Below are positions 42,363 to 51,346 of a stretch of 64,000 nt of DNA, in pieces. The notes beneath the pieces were generated by a model. It saw only the letters and a program-made list of their open reading frames with translations. It searched no databases and was not told the origin of the DNA. The stretch comes from Phycisphaerae bacterium. Its GTDB lineage: Bacteria; Planctomycetota; Phycisphaerae; Phycisphaerales; Phycisphaeraceae. Both the position numbers and the translations under genes were made by a program. The stretch covers positions 1 through 64,000 of the forward strand of contig JAUHZU010000003.1 of NCBI GenBank assembly GCA_030425705.1. The letters are read 5' to 3'. Positions within the stretch are counted from its first letter, which is position 1, and the number at the start of each line of letters is the position of its first letter.

Positions 42363-43850
42363 TCAGCCGATCTGTTCCTGCCCGCCCAGGTACGGCCTTA
42401 GCGCCTGGGGGATCTTGACGCTGCCGTCCTGGTTCTGGTGGACCTCCAGCAGCGGGATCAGGATGCGCGGGCTCGCGGCGACGGTGTTGTTCAGCGAGTG
42501 GCAGAAGACGGTCTGCTTCTTGCCCTGCGCGTCGACCGTTCGGTAGCGCAGCCCGAGCCGGCGGGTCTGGTAGTCGTACAACCGGCTGGCGGAGTGCGTC
42601 TCTCCCCAGCCGCCCGAGGGCGTGCCCGCGTCGTCGTCGGCCGCGGTTCTGCCCGGCTCGGCGCGGGAGGGCATCCAGCACTCGACGTCGATCATGTCCG
42701 CGTTCTTCATCCCCAGGTCGCCGGTACAGCACTGCAGCAGGCGGTAGGGCAGCTCGAGGTGCTGCAGGATCTCCTCGACGTAGCCGATCATCTTCTGGTG
42801 CCAGCCGCGGCTCTCCTGCTCGTCGGCCTTGCAGATCACGACCTGCTCGACCTTGTCGAACTGGTGGATGCGGTAGAGCCCGGCGGTGTCTTTGCCGGCC
42901 GAGCCGGCCTCGCGGCGGAAGCAGGTGCTCACGGTCGTGTAGCACTTGGGCAGGTCGGCTTCGTCGAGGATCTCGCCCTGGTGCACGCCCATGAGCCCGA
43001 CCTCGCCCGTCCCCGTGAGGAACATGTCGTGCCCGCCGCCGCGCTTGGTCTCCTCGATGTGGTAGGCCTGGTCGTGCCCGCCGGGGAAGAACCCCGTGCC
43101 GACCATCAGCTCCTCGCGCACCATGACCGGCACGCTCATGGCCCGGAAGCCTCTGGTCCCGGTCATGTAGTTGAACGCGAATTGGAGCACCGCGTTGTGC
43201 AGCCGCATCCCGTCGCCGGTGAGGATGTAGCTGCGTGAGCCGGCCATCTTCACCCCGCGCTCGAAGTCGAACAGCCCGAGCCGCTCGCCCAGCTCCATAT
43301 GCGACCAGGCGGTGAAGCCCTTGTTGTCCTCGAAGGAGCGGTGCGGGTCGAACCCGCCGGGGTGCCATGTGCGGATCGGCCGGTTGTCCTCGGCCCCCTT
43401 ACCGACGGGCACGTCCGCGTCCGCCGGCTGGGGCACGGTCAGCCACAGCCGGTCACGGATCGCCGTCAGCTCACGGACCCGCCCGTCCAGGTCCTGCTCG
43501 TGGCTCTTGAGCTGCTCGGCCTCCTTCTGGAACCCCTGGGCGAGGACCTGGACCTCGTCGACCTCGCTGACCAGTTGCTGGTATTCGGGGCTTGACTTGT
43601 CTATGCCCGCGGCTTGGGCCTTGTTCAGTTTGCCCTCCAACTGCTTGGCCTGGCCGATCTTCTGGCCCATCAGCTTGCTGATCCGGTTCTTCGAGGCCAA
43701 CAGCTCCTGGTGCTCGGTCAGGGCCGCGCGCAGGGCGGTGTCCGCGGCGAGCAGGCCGTCGATGTCGCAGTCGTAGTTCTTGTCGGCGGCACCCTTGCGG
43801 AAGCTGTCCGGGTCGGCGCGCAGGGCTTTGAGGTCGATCATGGTCGGCAC
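42363..43850 (-). CDS. serS: Seryl-tRNA synthetase
   Basis: The 495-residue class II synthetase has the N-terminal tRNA-binding coiled coil (residues about 35-110), then motif 2 FRREAGSAGKDTAGLYRIHQ and motif 3 with PRILIPLLEVHQNQDGSV. The serine pocket VMVREELMVGTGFFPGGHDQ is also present. It is about 65 residues longer than E. coli SerRS, with an insertion MPSRAEPGRTAADDDAGTPSG in the catalytic domain near residue 400. Good start at 43850. Confidence 0.92.
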   Translation of the reverse strand: MPTMIDLKALRADPDSFRKGAADKNYDCDIDGLLAADTALRAALTEHQELLASKNRISKLMGQKIGQAKQLEGKLNKAQAAGIDKSSPEYQQLVSEVDEVQVLAQGFQKEAEQLKSHEQDLDGRVRELTAIRDRLWLTVPQPADADVPVGKGAEDNRPIRTWHPGGFDPHRSFEDNKGFTAWSHMELGERLGLFDFERGVKMAGSRSYILTGDGMRLHNAVLQFAFNYMTGTRGFRAMSVPVMVREELMVGTGFFPGGHDQAYHIEETKRGGGHDMFLTGTGEVGLMGVHQGEILDEADLPKCYTTVSTCFRREAGSAGKDTAGLYRIHQFDKVEQVVICKADEQESRGWHQKMIGYVEEILQHLELPYRLLQCCTGDLGMKNADMIDVECWMPSRAEPGRTAADDDAGTPSGGWGETHSASRLYDYQTRRLGLRYRTVDAQGKKQTVFCHSLNNTVAASPRILIPLLEVHQNQDGSVKIPQALRPYLGGQEQIG

Positions 43851-44061
43851 AGTTTAGCGAGGGGTCACGGTCCCGCCAGATTCACCGGTCCGCGCCGTTA
43901 CAGACCGGCGTTTCCGCCGCGGGGTCCGGGAATCTTGGGGCTAATCGTTGTGGCCGGGGGGGCGATGCGCTCGATAGGATAGATACCCGGCGGGTGTCTA
44001 GGATGAGTCAAGACCCGGTCTTGGCCCGGACGCCGACCGATAACGAGGCGGACTGATACAG

Positions 44062-46350
44062 GTGGCGGCGATCCGCCGTCCTTCCATACACGTGAGCAGG
44101 AAACCATCCAACCCGGCGTGGATGGGGGTGACGCTTGGGCGTCTGCCCCGGGTGATCGGCTGTGCGCTGCTGGCGGGGGTGCTCTGCGTAGGCACCGCGC
44201 TCCCCGCGTCCGCCGAACGCGACGCGCCCGAGGTCCAGCCCGGCGCACTGCCTCCGGACGTCGCCGCGCCGTTCCAGGAACTCACCGGCCAGGCGGGCGA
44301 CCTCGCTTACCGCACCCAGGCCGCCCACCGGCTCATCGAGATCGGCGGGGAAGACGCCGAGCTCGCCCTCGCGGCCTCGCTGGGCCCGGCCTACCGCGCG
44401 GAGGTCTGGCAGGCCACGCTCGACGCGCTCAACACCACCCGGCTCGAGATGCCCCGCGGCGACCTGCCCGACGTGCTCGTCGGGATGCGGCGTCGGCTCC
44501 CGGCCGACCTCGAACAGTCCTGGGCCGCGGTGCTCGGCCGGTACGAGCTCCAGCGCATCGCCGAGGAGCTGGAGGTCATCGCACGCGACCAGCGTGCACC
44601 CCTCGAGCAGCGCCGTCTGGCGATCATCGGCATCGGGCACCACCGCCGGGCCTTCGCCGCGACCGTGCTGATGGACCTGATCGACCCGGGCCAGCGCGGC
44701 GAGGTACAGGGCTGGGCGTTTGATGCGCTCGCGACGCTCAGCCACCAGCCGCACCTGGGCCGGGACCGCGCGGCCTGGCAGCGGTGGTGGGACCGGGCCG
44801 GGGGGCTGAACCGGACCGAGTGGCAGCGGCAGCTCCACGAGAGCCTGCTCCTGCTGACCGCCGAGCAGCGCGCGATGGACCAGCGGCTGCGCGACCGGCT
44901 GGTCGAGTCGCAGCGGCAGCTCTACCGCGCGACCGCCGAGGAAGACAAGCCCGCGGTCCTGGCGAGCATGATCGCCGACGCGATCGAGCCCATCCGCAAC
45001 CTGGGCATGGACCTCTCCCGCCGACGGCTCGAGGACGGCGGGGTGTTCCCCGAGGTCGTGCGGACGGCGTTGCGGACGGCGCTGCGCGACGCCTCCCCGC
45101 AGGTGCGCGAGCAGGCGGCGATGTTGCTGGGCCAGCTCTCCGACGAGCCGGGCGTGGGCATCATGGCCGACCGCCTGGCCCGAGGTGAAGAAACCTCGGG
45201 AGCGGTGCAGCGGCAGTACCTGCTGGCGCTGCGGCGCATCCCCAACGCGCGGGCGGTCGAGCCGGCGTACGAGATGCTCGCGGACCGCGCGCTGCAGGCC
45301 GAGGCCGCCGGGGCATTAGCCGCTGCGGCACAGGCGGGCCTGGTCGACGAGTCGACCCGCCGCCGGGTGCGCGAACGCGTGCTCGAGGGCCTGGTCGACG
45401 TGCAGATCCCCCGGGCAGACATCGTGCTCTTGCTGGGCCGGGTGCTGAGTGACAGCGACCGGGAGTGGTCGCGGGTAGAGGGCTGGCTGGACAGCAGCGA
45501 CGACCGCGTGCGCGACGCCGCCGCGCGGGTTTGGGCCGGCGCGGGCCGGCCGCTGGAAGCGCTCGCCCGCCGGTGCGACGACCCGGTGATCCGGCCGGTC
45601 GCGCTCCGCGCGATCCGCGAACGTGGGGACCAGCCCGGCACCCTGCTGGCCATCGCGCTCAAGCGGCCCGAGGACAACGCCGCCGACCTCGAGCTCTGGC
45701 ACCAGGCGCTGGTCGCTATGGCCGCGCGCGTCCCGCCCGCCCGGCTGCTCACCGCCATCGAAGAGATCCGGCAGTACGACGCCGATACCCGGCCGGTCCG
45801 GCTGGACATGCTCACCCGCGCGATCGAGCGCGACGGCCGGCCCGACCCGCCCGACGAGCCGTACCTCCTGCTCCTGCTCGCCCGCGCCGAGACGCAGGTC
45901 CTCGCCAACGCCTCGGACCTGGTCGTCCTCGACTACGAGGCCGCGCTGCCGTTCCTTGACACCCTCCGCCCCGAGGACCGCGACCGCCTGTACCGCGGGC
46001 TCACCGCCGCCTACCTCGCCGAGCAGAACACCGACAAGGCCCTGGACACCGCCAAACTCGTCCTCACCGACGCCGACGGCAACCCCCGGCCCGCCGCGAA
46101 CGACGACACGCTCATCCTCGCCTTCGTCGAAGCCATCTCCCGCGCCAACGCCATGGGCGACAAGGCCCTCGCCCGCGACACCCTTGCCGGGCTGCGCGAG
46201 CTCCTGGGCACCGGCATCCCCGCCGAGCTGGGCCTCCGCCTGGCCGACCTCGAACGCGAGATCGACGCCGCCCAGGACCCGCCCCCCGCGCCGGGCAATG
46301 GGAACGGCAACCCCCCGGCCGGCGGCAACGGGAACGGCAACGCGGGATAA
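44062..46350 (+). CDS. Exported HEAT-repeat protein
   Basis: The 762-residue protein has a signal peptide (IGCALLAGVLCVGTALPASA, cleaved near residue 53 with this start), then two blocks of HEAT-like helical repeats (about 75-260 and 310-520; e.g. ALRDASPQVREQAAMLLGQL), a TPR-like region near 600-700, and a Gly/Asn-rich C-terminal tail (NGNGNPPAGGNGNGN). HEAT arrays act as protein-binding scaffolds. Start codon is uncertain: GTG 44062 has no clear ribosome binding site, and ATG 44122 directly before the signal peptide is a good alternative. Diverges from serS; terminator follows. Confidence 0.7.
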   Translation: MAAIRRPSIHVSRKPSNPAWMGVTLGRLPRVIGCALLAGVLCVGTALPASAERDAPEVQPGALPPDVAAPFQELTGQAGDLAYRTQAAHRLIEIGGEDAELALAASLGPAYRAEVWQATLDALNTTRLEMPRGDLPDVLVGMRRRLPADLEQSWAAVLGRYELQRIAEELEVIARDQRAPLEQRRLAIIGIGHHRRAFAATVLMDLIDPGQRGEVQGWAFDALATLSHQPHLGRDRAAWQRWWDRAGGLNRTEWQRQLHESLLLLTAEQRAMDQRLRDRLVESQRQLYRATAEEDKPAVLASMIADAIEPIRNLGMDLSRRRLEDGGVFPEVVRTALRTALRDASPQVREQAAMLLGQLSDEPGVGIMADRLARGEETSGAVQRQYLLALRRIPNARAVEPAYEMLADRALQAEAAGALAAAAQAGLVDESTRRRVRERVLEGLVDVQIPRADIVLLLGRVLSDSDREWSRVEGWLDSSDDRVRDAAARVWAGAGRPLEALARRCDDPVIRPVALRAIRERGDQPGTLLAIALKRPEDNAADLELWHQALVAMAARVPPARLLTAIEEIRQYDADTRPVRLDMLTRAIERDGRPDPPDEPYLLLLLARAETQVLANASDLVVLDYEAALPFLDTLRPEDRDRLYRGLTAAYLAEQNTDKALDTAKLVLTDADGNPRPAANDDTLILAFVEAISRANAMGDKALARDTLAGLRELLGTGIPAELGLRLADLEREIDAAQDPPPAPGNGNGNPPAGGNGNGNAG

Positions 46351-46417
46351 CCCGCGCCGATCCGATCCCCGCATGCTTCTCTGCAACCAGCCGAAGCCCA
46401 CCGATCCATCGGTAGGC

Positions 46418-46442
46418 CCCACCCGTTCAATGGGTGGGTTTC
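46418..46442 (+). terminator. Hairpin terminator after the HEAT-repeat gene
   Basis: CCCACCC pairs with GGGTGGG across GTTCAAT, followed by TTT. It separates the HEAT gene from leuD. Confidence 0.65.
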
Positions 46443-46515
46443 GCGGCAAGCTATACTGCTTCAGTAACCCGAGCCCCAAGCCCCGAAACCCCCGACCCGA
46501 TACCCGACAACCGAC

Positions 46516-47073
46516 ATGAACATCACCGGCACCGCCTTTGTCCTCGGCGACGACATCGACACCGACCAGATCATCCCCGCCGAGTACCTCAGCTACAACC
46601 CGGCCGACCCCGAGGAGCGCAAGTACTTCGGCATGTACGCCTGCGTCGGCGTGCCCGACGCCAAGTCCGGCCTGCCCGAGGGCAACAAGCGTTTCGTCCC
46701 CGAGGGCGCGTTTACCTGCGACTACACGTTCGTCGTCGGCGGCAAGAACTTCGGCTGCGGCAGCTCCCGCGAGCACGCCCCCCTCGCCCTCGCCGAGGCC
46801 GGGGCGAAGGTCGTCATCGCCGAGTTCTACGCGCGTATTTTTTACCGCAACTGCGTCAACGGCGGCTACCTCCTCCCCGCCGAGTGCAGCACCCGCCTGA
46901 TCGACGGCGAGGTCTCGACGGGCGACACGCTTGAACTCAACATCGAGACCAACACCCTCACCAACCAGACCACCGGCAAGTCCTACGACCTCAGCCCCCT
47001 GGGCGACGTCAAACCCATCATCGACGCCGGCGGCGTGTTCGGGTACGCGCGCGAGCAGGGGATGATTGGGTAG
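46516..47073 (+). CDS. leuD: 3-isopropylmalate dehydratase small subunit
   Basis: The 185-residue protein has the swivel-domain hallmarks of LeuD: FVLGDDIDTDQIIPAEYLS, the GGKNFGCGSSREHAPLAL nucleotide-binding-like loop and VIAEFYARIFYRNCVNGG. With LeuC (not in the window) it isomerises 2- to 3-isopropylmalate in leucine synthesis. The length and YLS motif favour the archaeal/thermophile-like short type over E. coli LeuD. The leuC gene is not adjacent, unlike in most bacteria. Confidence 0.87.
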   Translation: MNITGTAFVLGDDIDTDQIIPAEYLSYNPADPEERKYFGMYACVGVPDAKSGLPEGNKRFVPEGAFTCDYTFVVGGKNFGCGSSREHAPLALAEAGAKVVIAEFYARIFYRNCVNGGYLLPAECSTRLIDGEVSTGDTLELNIETNTLTNQTTGKSYDLSPLGDVKPIIDAGGVFGYAREQGMIG

Positions 47074-47136
47074 GAATGACCGTAGGACAGGCATTCCTGC
47101 CTGTTATGGCCGCGGACGAAGTCCGAAGCCACTTGG

Positions 47137-47250
47137 CTAGTTCACTCTGGTGACTTTGGTTCCACATTCCGGGCAGGTGCTGGAAAGCGTGCCGCGCAGA
47201 TCATAGTTGCACACCGTGCAGTATCCGGGTCTATGCCTTCTCTTAGTCAA
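47137..47250 (-). pseudogene. CPECG zinc-ribbon tail, separated by an in-frame TGA
   Basis: In the same frame directly after the TGA at 47251-47253 the minus strand encodes LTKRRHRPGYCTVCNYDLRG and SSTCPECGTKVTRVN. The CxxCxYDLRG...CPECG pattern is a zinc ribbon very common at the C-terminus of small planctomycete membrane proteins, so it most likely belongs to the preceding ORF, with TGA in place of TGG. Alternatively translation restarts at the TTG (47248-47250) touching the stop. It is below usual length limits for gene calling. Confidence 0.55.
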
Positions 47251-47517
47251 TCAGACATACGAGACAATTGCCGAAACGGTAATCAGGCATGTAAGAACCA
47301 CGGTAAGCCAAAAGCCCTCGCCGATCTCATAACCTAGAACTTTGCCCGGCTGACTGCGGTAACTGGTGATTCTGACGAGTGCTTTGAAACATCCGAACTC
47401 TTCGAATGTCACACTACGCCGATAGTTCCCGCTGGGCCATACCCAAAGAAAACCCAGGCCAACGAGCCATATGCTGCCCAGCAGCATGGCCGAGATATCG
47501 CGTCGGAGCTTAGGCAT
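47251..47517 (-). CDS. Small two-helix membrane protein preceding a zinc-ribbon tail
   Basis: From ATG 47517 this gives 88 residues with two helices (MLLGSIWLVGLGFLWVWPSG and WLTVVLTCLITVSAIVSYV). GC content is low compared with both neighbours. The frame continues past the TGA into a zinc-ribbon tail at 47137-47250, so the intact protein would be about 126 residues. No function is known. The Met at 47535 is an alternative start. Confidence 0.5.
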   Translation of the reverse strand: MPKLRRDISAMLLGSIWLVGLGFLWVWPSGNYRRSVTFEEFGCFKALVRITSYRSQPGKVLGYEIGEGFWLTVVLTCLITVSAIVSYV

Positions 47518-47584
47518 GGTGGGCCCATGTTGCACTCATGGCTGACGAGCTATCGTGATTGTACCCACTGGTTATGGCGAACCA

Positions 47585-49129
47585 TCACAAGAGAAACCGC
47601 TCGCGCTCTTCCGGTGTGGGCAGGCGGCAGGCGTCTTTCTTGCCGAACAGCTTGTAGCGGAACCGGGCGATGACGCGGTAGACACCGTCGCGCAGCGGGG
47701 CGGGGACCCAGAGCAGGACCGCCAGCACGCGCCATACCCCGGGGAGCCGGCCGAGTGTCTTCAACGCCGAGGAGGACCGCACGTGCAGCCCGTCCGCGTC
47801 GATCAGCAGCAGCGACTCGGGCGGCAGGTCGGGGTCCAGGCCGGCGACGTGCTGCGCGGCATACGCGCCCTGCAGCGTGGCGAAGCGGAACACGCCCTGG
47901 CGGTCGCGCTTCATCACGAAATCCACCCACCCGTTGCACAGCCCGCACACGCCGTCGAACAGCAGCACCGGCGGCGCTTCCCCGGCTGGGCTGGCGGGTG
48001 TGCTCCCCTCGGGCTTGAGCGTCGGCGCGGGCTTGTCGGGTTCGGGCGCGAGGAAGCGGCAGCACTCGTAGACGAGCCACCCCGTGGCGACGAGCACCGG
48101 CGGCCCGAAGAGCAGGTAGATCAGCGACCCCTCGGGCAGGAGCATGATGGTGTTCTGCCGCTGGGTCAGCCAGTAGAGCCCGGCGAACAGCGGGATCCCA
48201 ACGCCCAGCGCCCAGCCGAGTTGGCGCGCGTGCCGGTCCCACCACGTATAGAACCCCGGCAGGTCCGGTCGGCGGGGGAGCAGCAGCGCCCATGCGACGA
48301 AACCGGCGTAGGTCGGCACGGGCGTGAGGAACCATATCTCAAACAGCAGCAGCACCCCGAAGTGGAACGACACCGCGACGACCAGCACCCACCGGAAGAC
48401 GCGCCGCCAGGGCACGGCACAGAGCATGCCGAACTCGAAGACCACCACGCCCCAGTCCATGACCTCCCAGCCGAAGGCCGGCATGTGTCGGCGGAACGGC
48501 TCGAAGAGCACCGGGTCGCGGCCGCTGCCGTGGATGTTGCTGAACGCGTGGCCGAGCGTCGCGGACGTGTCCAGCGCGAGCCAGCCGGTGTTGGCCTTGA
48601 CGTAGCCGGCGGTGGAAAAGGCGAGGCCGATGCCCAGCGCGAGCAGCGCCAGCGCCCGGCAGGACCAGAGCTGGAGGCGGTCGCGCTGCTCGCCGGGCAG
48701 CGCGGCGTAGCGCTTCGCGTCGATGCTCAGCCGGGCCCCCCAGCCCGACAGGGACATGACGAAGGGCGTGAGCCCGACGAGGATGGTGTGGCTGATCTTG
48801 CCGGTGCTGTACTGCGCGGCGAAGGCGAGGACGATGACCACGCCCAGCAGCAGCGAGACGATGCGCGTCCGCCAGCCCACGAGCAACAGCCCACCGAGCA
48901 CGATGATGGCGGCGTTGATCCCGGCGACCCAGCCCGTGCCCGGCAGCGCGGGGAACACGCGCGGCAGGCCCGGCGGGGGGCTGAACGCGCTGCCCGGCAG
49001 CCCGAGCAGGTTCGTCCCGATCGGCGCGATCAGCAGCAGCAGCAGCGACGCGTACACGATCCGGAAGACCGCCAGCGAGAGGTCCGACGCCTCGTACTCC
49101 CGCTCCATCCATTCGAAGAGCTTGTTCAT
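47585..49129 (-). CDS. HTTM membrane domain protein fused to a DCC1-like thiol oxidoreductase
   Basis: Residues about 1-370 of this 514-residue protein form an HTTM (horizontally transferred transmembrane) domain, the fold of vitamin K-dependent carboxylases, with several membrane helices. Residues about 385-510 are a DCC1/DUF393 domain with DGVCGLCNGW, a thioredoxin-like Cys pair. A Pro-rich linker joins them. Such fusions are common in planctomycetes and their role is unknown. ATG 49129 is chosen; a GTG at 49159 is possible. The neighbouring gene upstream is a likely partner. Confidence 0.78.
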   Translation of the reverse strand: MNKLFEWMEREYEASDLSLAVFRIVYASLLLLLIAPIGTNLLGLPGSAFSPPPGLPRVFPALPGTGWVAGINAAIIVLGGLLLVGWRTRIVSLLLGVVIVLAFAAQYSTGKISHTILVGLTPFVMSLSGWGARLSIDAKRYAALPGEQRDRLQLWSCRALALLALGIGLAFSTAGYVKANTGWLALDTSATLGHAFSNIHGSGRDPVLFEPFRRHMPAFGWEVMDWGVVVFEFGMLCAVPWRRVFRWVLVVAVSFHFGVLLLFEIWFLTPVPTYAGFVAWALLLPRRPDLPGFYTWWDRHARQLGWALGVGIPLFAGLYWLTQRQNTIMLLPEGSLIYLLFGPPVLVATGWLVYECCRFLAPEPDKPAPTLKPEGSTPASPAGEAPPVLLFDGVCGLCNGWVDFVMKRDRQGVFRFATLQGAYAAQHVAGLDPDLPPESLLLIDADGLHVRSSSALKTLGRLPGVWRVLAVLLWVPAPLRDGVYRVIARFRYKLFGKKDACRLPTPEERERFLL

Positions 49130-49167
49130 CCGCCGCCGGGCATCCCGGCCTCCGTTCACGAAATCCG

Positions 49168-49716
49168 TTACCGCCCGGCTGGGTCGGCGTCGCCCGGCGC
49201 TTCATCGGTGACGACAACATCCCCCAGCCGGACCACGGCGGGAGACAGGTCTTTCTGGCTCAGGTCAAACAGCCGGTGGTACAGCACGACGCGGACCGAC
49301 GCGGCGTCCCCCTCGGGCACGGGGCCCTCGGCCGAGGCCCCCATCAGCGCCATCTCCATCAGCCGGGGGTCGACCCGGCGGATACGCATCGTCTCCGGGC
49401 TGTCGCCTTCGAGTTCGACGAGGTGGGCCATCACCGTGGGCACCTCGCCGCGCTTCATGCCGCAGCGCAGCAGCGTGTCGACCAGCGGGGCCTCGACCAC
49501 CCGGCCGTCGGCCAACTCGACCTCGACGCGCTGCTGGTGGTCGTGGTAGACCGAGCCGGTCAGCCCGCAGTTGCCCGCGAACCCGGGCATGGACAGCGCG
49601 GGGTAGGGCTCGGCCCGGTAGCGCTTGTACGCCATGCCCAGCGCCCACCACATCACCATCAGCCCCGCCAGAGCGAGCGCGACCCAGCGGTCCCGTTGGA
49701 GGTGTGTATCGGCCAC
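49168..49716 (-). CDS. Single-pass membrane partner of the HTTM protein
   Basis: A 182-residue protein with one membrane helix (WVALALAGLMVMWWALGMAY) and a soluble domain of strands and charged residues (VYHDHQQRVEVELADGRVVE, MRIRRVDPRLMEMALMG). No family recognised. It ends 39 bases before the HTTM gene on the same strand and starts 21 bases after the aldehyde dehydrogenase stop, so all three may share a transcript. Confidence 0.62.
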   Translation of the reverse strand: MADTHLQRDRWVALALAGLMVMWWALGMAYKRYRAEPYPALSMPGFAGNCGLTGSVYHDHQQRVEVELADGRVVEAPLVDTLLRCGMKRGEVPTVMAHLVELEGDSPETMRIRRVDPRLMEMALMGASAEGPVPEGDAASVRVVLYHRLFDLSQKDLSPAVVRLGDVVVTDEAPGDADPAGR

Positions 49717-49737
49717 GGTCTCTCTATCGGCCAGCCG

Positions 49738-51240
49738 CTACAGCCCGATGCAGACCGACTTGGTCTCCAGGTAGTTTTCCAGCGCGGCGTAGCCCATCTC
49801 CCGGCCCCAGCCCGACTGCTTGTACCCGCCAAACGGCAGGGCGGCGTCGAAGATGTTGTAGCAGTTCACCCACACCGTCCCGGCGCGGATGGACTTGGCG
49901 AGTTTGTGGGCCTTGGCGATGTCGCGGGTCCAGACCCCCGCGGCCAGGCCGTAGTCCGTGTCGTTGGCGCGCTGGGCGATCTCCCGGTCGTCCTTGAAGG
50001 GCATGGCCGTGACGACCGGGCCGAAGATCTCCTCCTTGACGACCTTCATGTCGTCGGTGACGCGGGAGAGCACGGTGGGCTGGACGAAGTACCCGGGCCG
50101 GTCGACCAGCGCGCCGCCGGCGGTCGCGGTCGCGCCGCCGCTGAGCCCGGCGTCGAGGTAGCTCTTCACGCGGTCGTGCTGCTCCTTGCTGACGAGCGGG
50201 CCCATCTCCGTGCCCTCGTCGAAGCCGCTGCCGACCTTCATATTCTTCGCGATCTCGCTGACGCCGGAGACCACGTCGTCGAAGATGTCCTGCTCGACGA
50301 AGAGCCGTGAGCCGGCCGAGCAGACCTGGCCCTGGTTGAAGAAGATGGCCGAGGCCGCCCCGGCGATGGCGGTGTCCAGGTCCGCGTCCTTGTAGACGAC
50401 GTTGGGGCTCTTGCCGCCCAGCTCAAGGGTGACCTTTTTGAGGTTGCCCGCGGCGGCCTGGAGGATGAGCTTGCCCACCTCGGTCGAGCCGGTGAACGCG
50501 ACCTTGTCAACACCGTCGTGCGCGGAGATCGCGGCACCGGCCGTCTCGCCGAACCCGGTGACGATGTTGACCACGCCGTCGGGCAGGCCGGCCTCGAGCA
50601 TGAGTTCGCCCAGGCGGATGGCCGAGAGGGGGGTCTGCTCGGCGGGCTTGAGGACGACGGTGCAGCCCGCGGCGAGCGCGGGGCCGAGCTTCCACGCGGC
50701 CATCAGCAGCGGGAAGTTCCATGGGATGATCTGCCCGACCACGCCGACGGGCTCTTTAAGCGTGAACGCGTGGAACTCGGCGTCGGGCGCGTAGGGCACG
50801 GTGATGGGGAAGGTGTCGCCCTGGATCTTGGTGACCCAGCCGGCCATGTAGCGGAACATGTCCGCGGCGAGCGCGACGTCGGCGACCAGCGCCACGCCGT
50901 ACGGCTTGCCGTTGTCCAGCGTCTCGAGTTGGGCGAGCTCTTCTTTGTGCTGCTCGATCAGGTCGCCGATCTTCCAGATCAGCCGGCCGCGCTCGGAGGG
51001 CGACATGGTCGACCACGGCCCGTCCTCGAACGCCTGTCGTGCGGCTTTCACGGCCTGGTCGACGTCCTGCTTCTCGCCTTCGGCGCAGTGCGCCACGACC
51101 TCGCCCGAGGCGGGGTTGTAGACCTCGAAGGTCTTGCCGGACGCGGCGGCGACCCATCGGCCGTTGATCAGCAGCTGCTTGGGCTTGGCGAGGAACGGCT
51201 CGAGGGCGGCAGGCACGGTCGAGGTCTGGGCGGTAGTCAT
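49738..51240 (-). CDS. NAD(P)-dependent aldehyde dehydrogenase
   Basis: The 500-residue enzyme has all ALDH signatures: PWNFPLLMAAWKLGPALAAG for the cofactor fold, FTGSTEVGKLI, the catalytic Glu in LELGGKSPNVV, the catalytic Cys in FFNQGQVCSAGSRL, and EIFGPVV near the end. It resembles the plant/fungal-type ALDH1/2 and phenylacetaldehyde dehydrogenase group and oxidises an aldehyde to an acid with NAD+. The exact substrate cannot be told from sequence. Good start at 51240. Confidence 0.87.
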   Translation of the reverse strand: MTTAQTSTVPAALEPFLAKPKQLLINGRWVAAASGKTFEVYNPASGEVVAHCAEGEKQDVDQAVKAARQAFEDGPWSTMSPSERGRLIWKIGDLIEQHKEELAQLETLDNGKPYGVALVADVALAADMFRYMAGWVTKIQGDTFPITVPYAPDAEFHAFTLKEPVGVVGQIIPWNFPLLMAAWKLGPALAAGCTVVLKPAEQTPLSAIRLGELMLEAGLPDGVVNIVTGFGETAGAAISAHDGVDKVAFTGSTEVGKLILQAAAGNLKKVTLELGGKSPNVVYKDADLDTAIAGAASAIFFNQGQVCSAGSRLFVEQDIFDDVVSGVSEIAKNMKVGSGFDEGTEMGPLVSKEQHDRVKSYLDAGLSGGATATAGGALVDRPGYFVQPTVLSRVTDDMKVVKEEIFGPVVTAMPFKDDREIAQRANDTDYGLAAGVWTRDIAKAHKLAKSIRAGTVWVNCYNIFDAALPFGGYKQSGWGREMGYAALENYLETKSVCIGL

Positions 51241-51346
51241 GGGGGTCTCCTGGTTGCGGTCGAGAGGCCGGGCGTGTGATCGCGCACGCCTGGTCTATCA
51301 GTGTAGTCGGCTTGCGGGAAAACCCAAGGGATTCGCGGCGGATCGC

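Noticed and set aside
41740-43368. 542-residue minus-strand frame over serS
   Set aside because: Arg/Pro/Ala/Gly-rich shadow in another frame of serS with no motif.
46516-47073. leuCD operon
   Set aside because: leuD is clear but no leuC lies within the window.
15051-47253. UGA reassigned to Trp throughout this genome
   Set aside because: Many genes end in TGA at expected family ends, including overlapping ATGA junctions, so general reassignment is excluded; only local readthrough or mutation remains.
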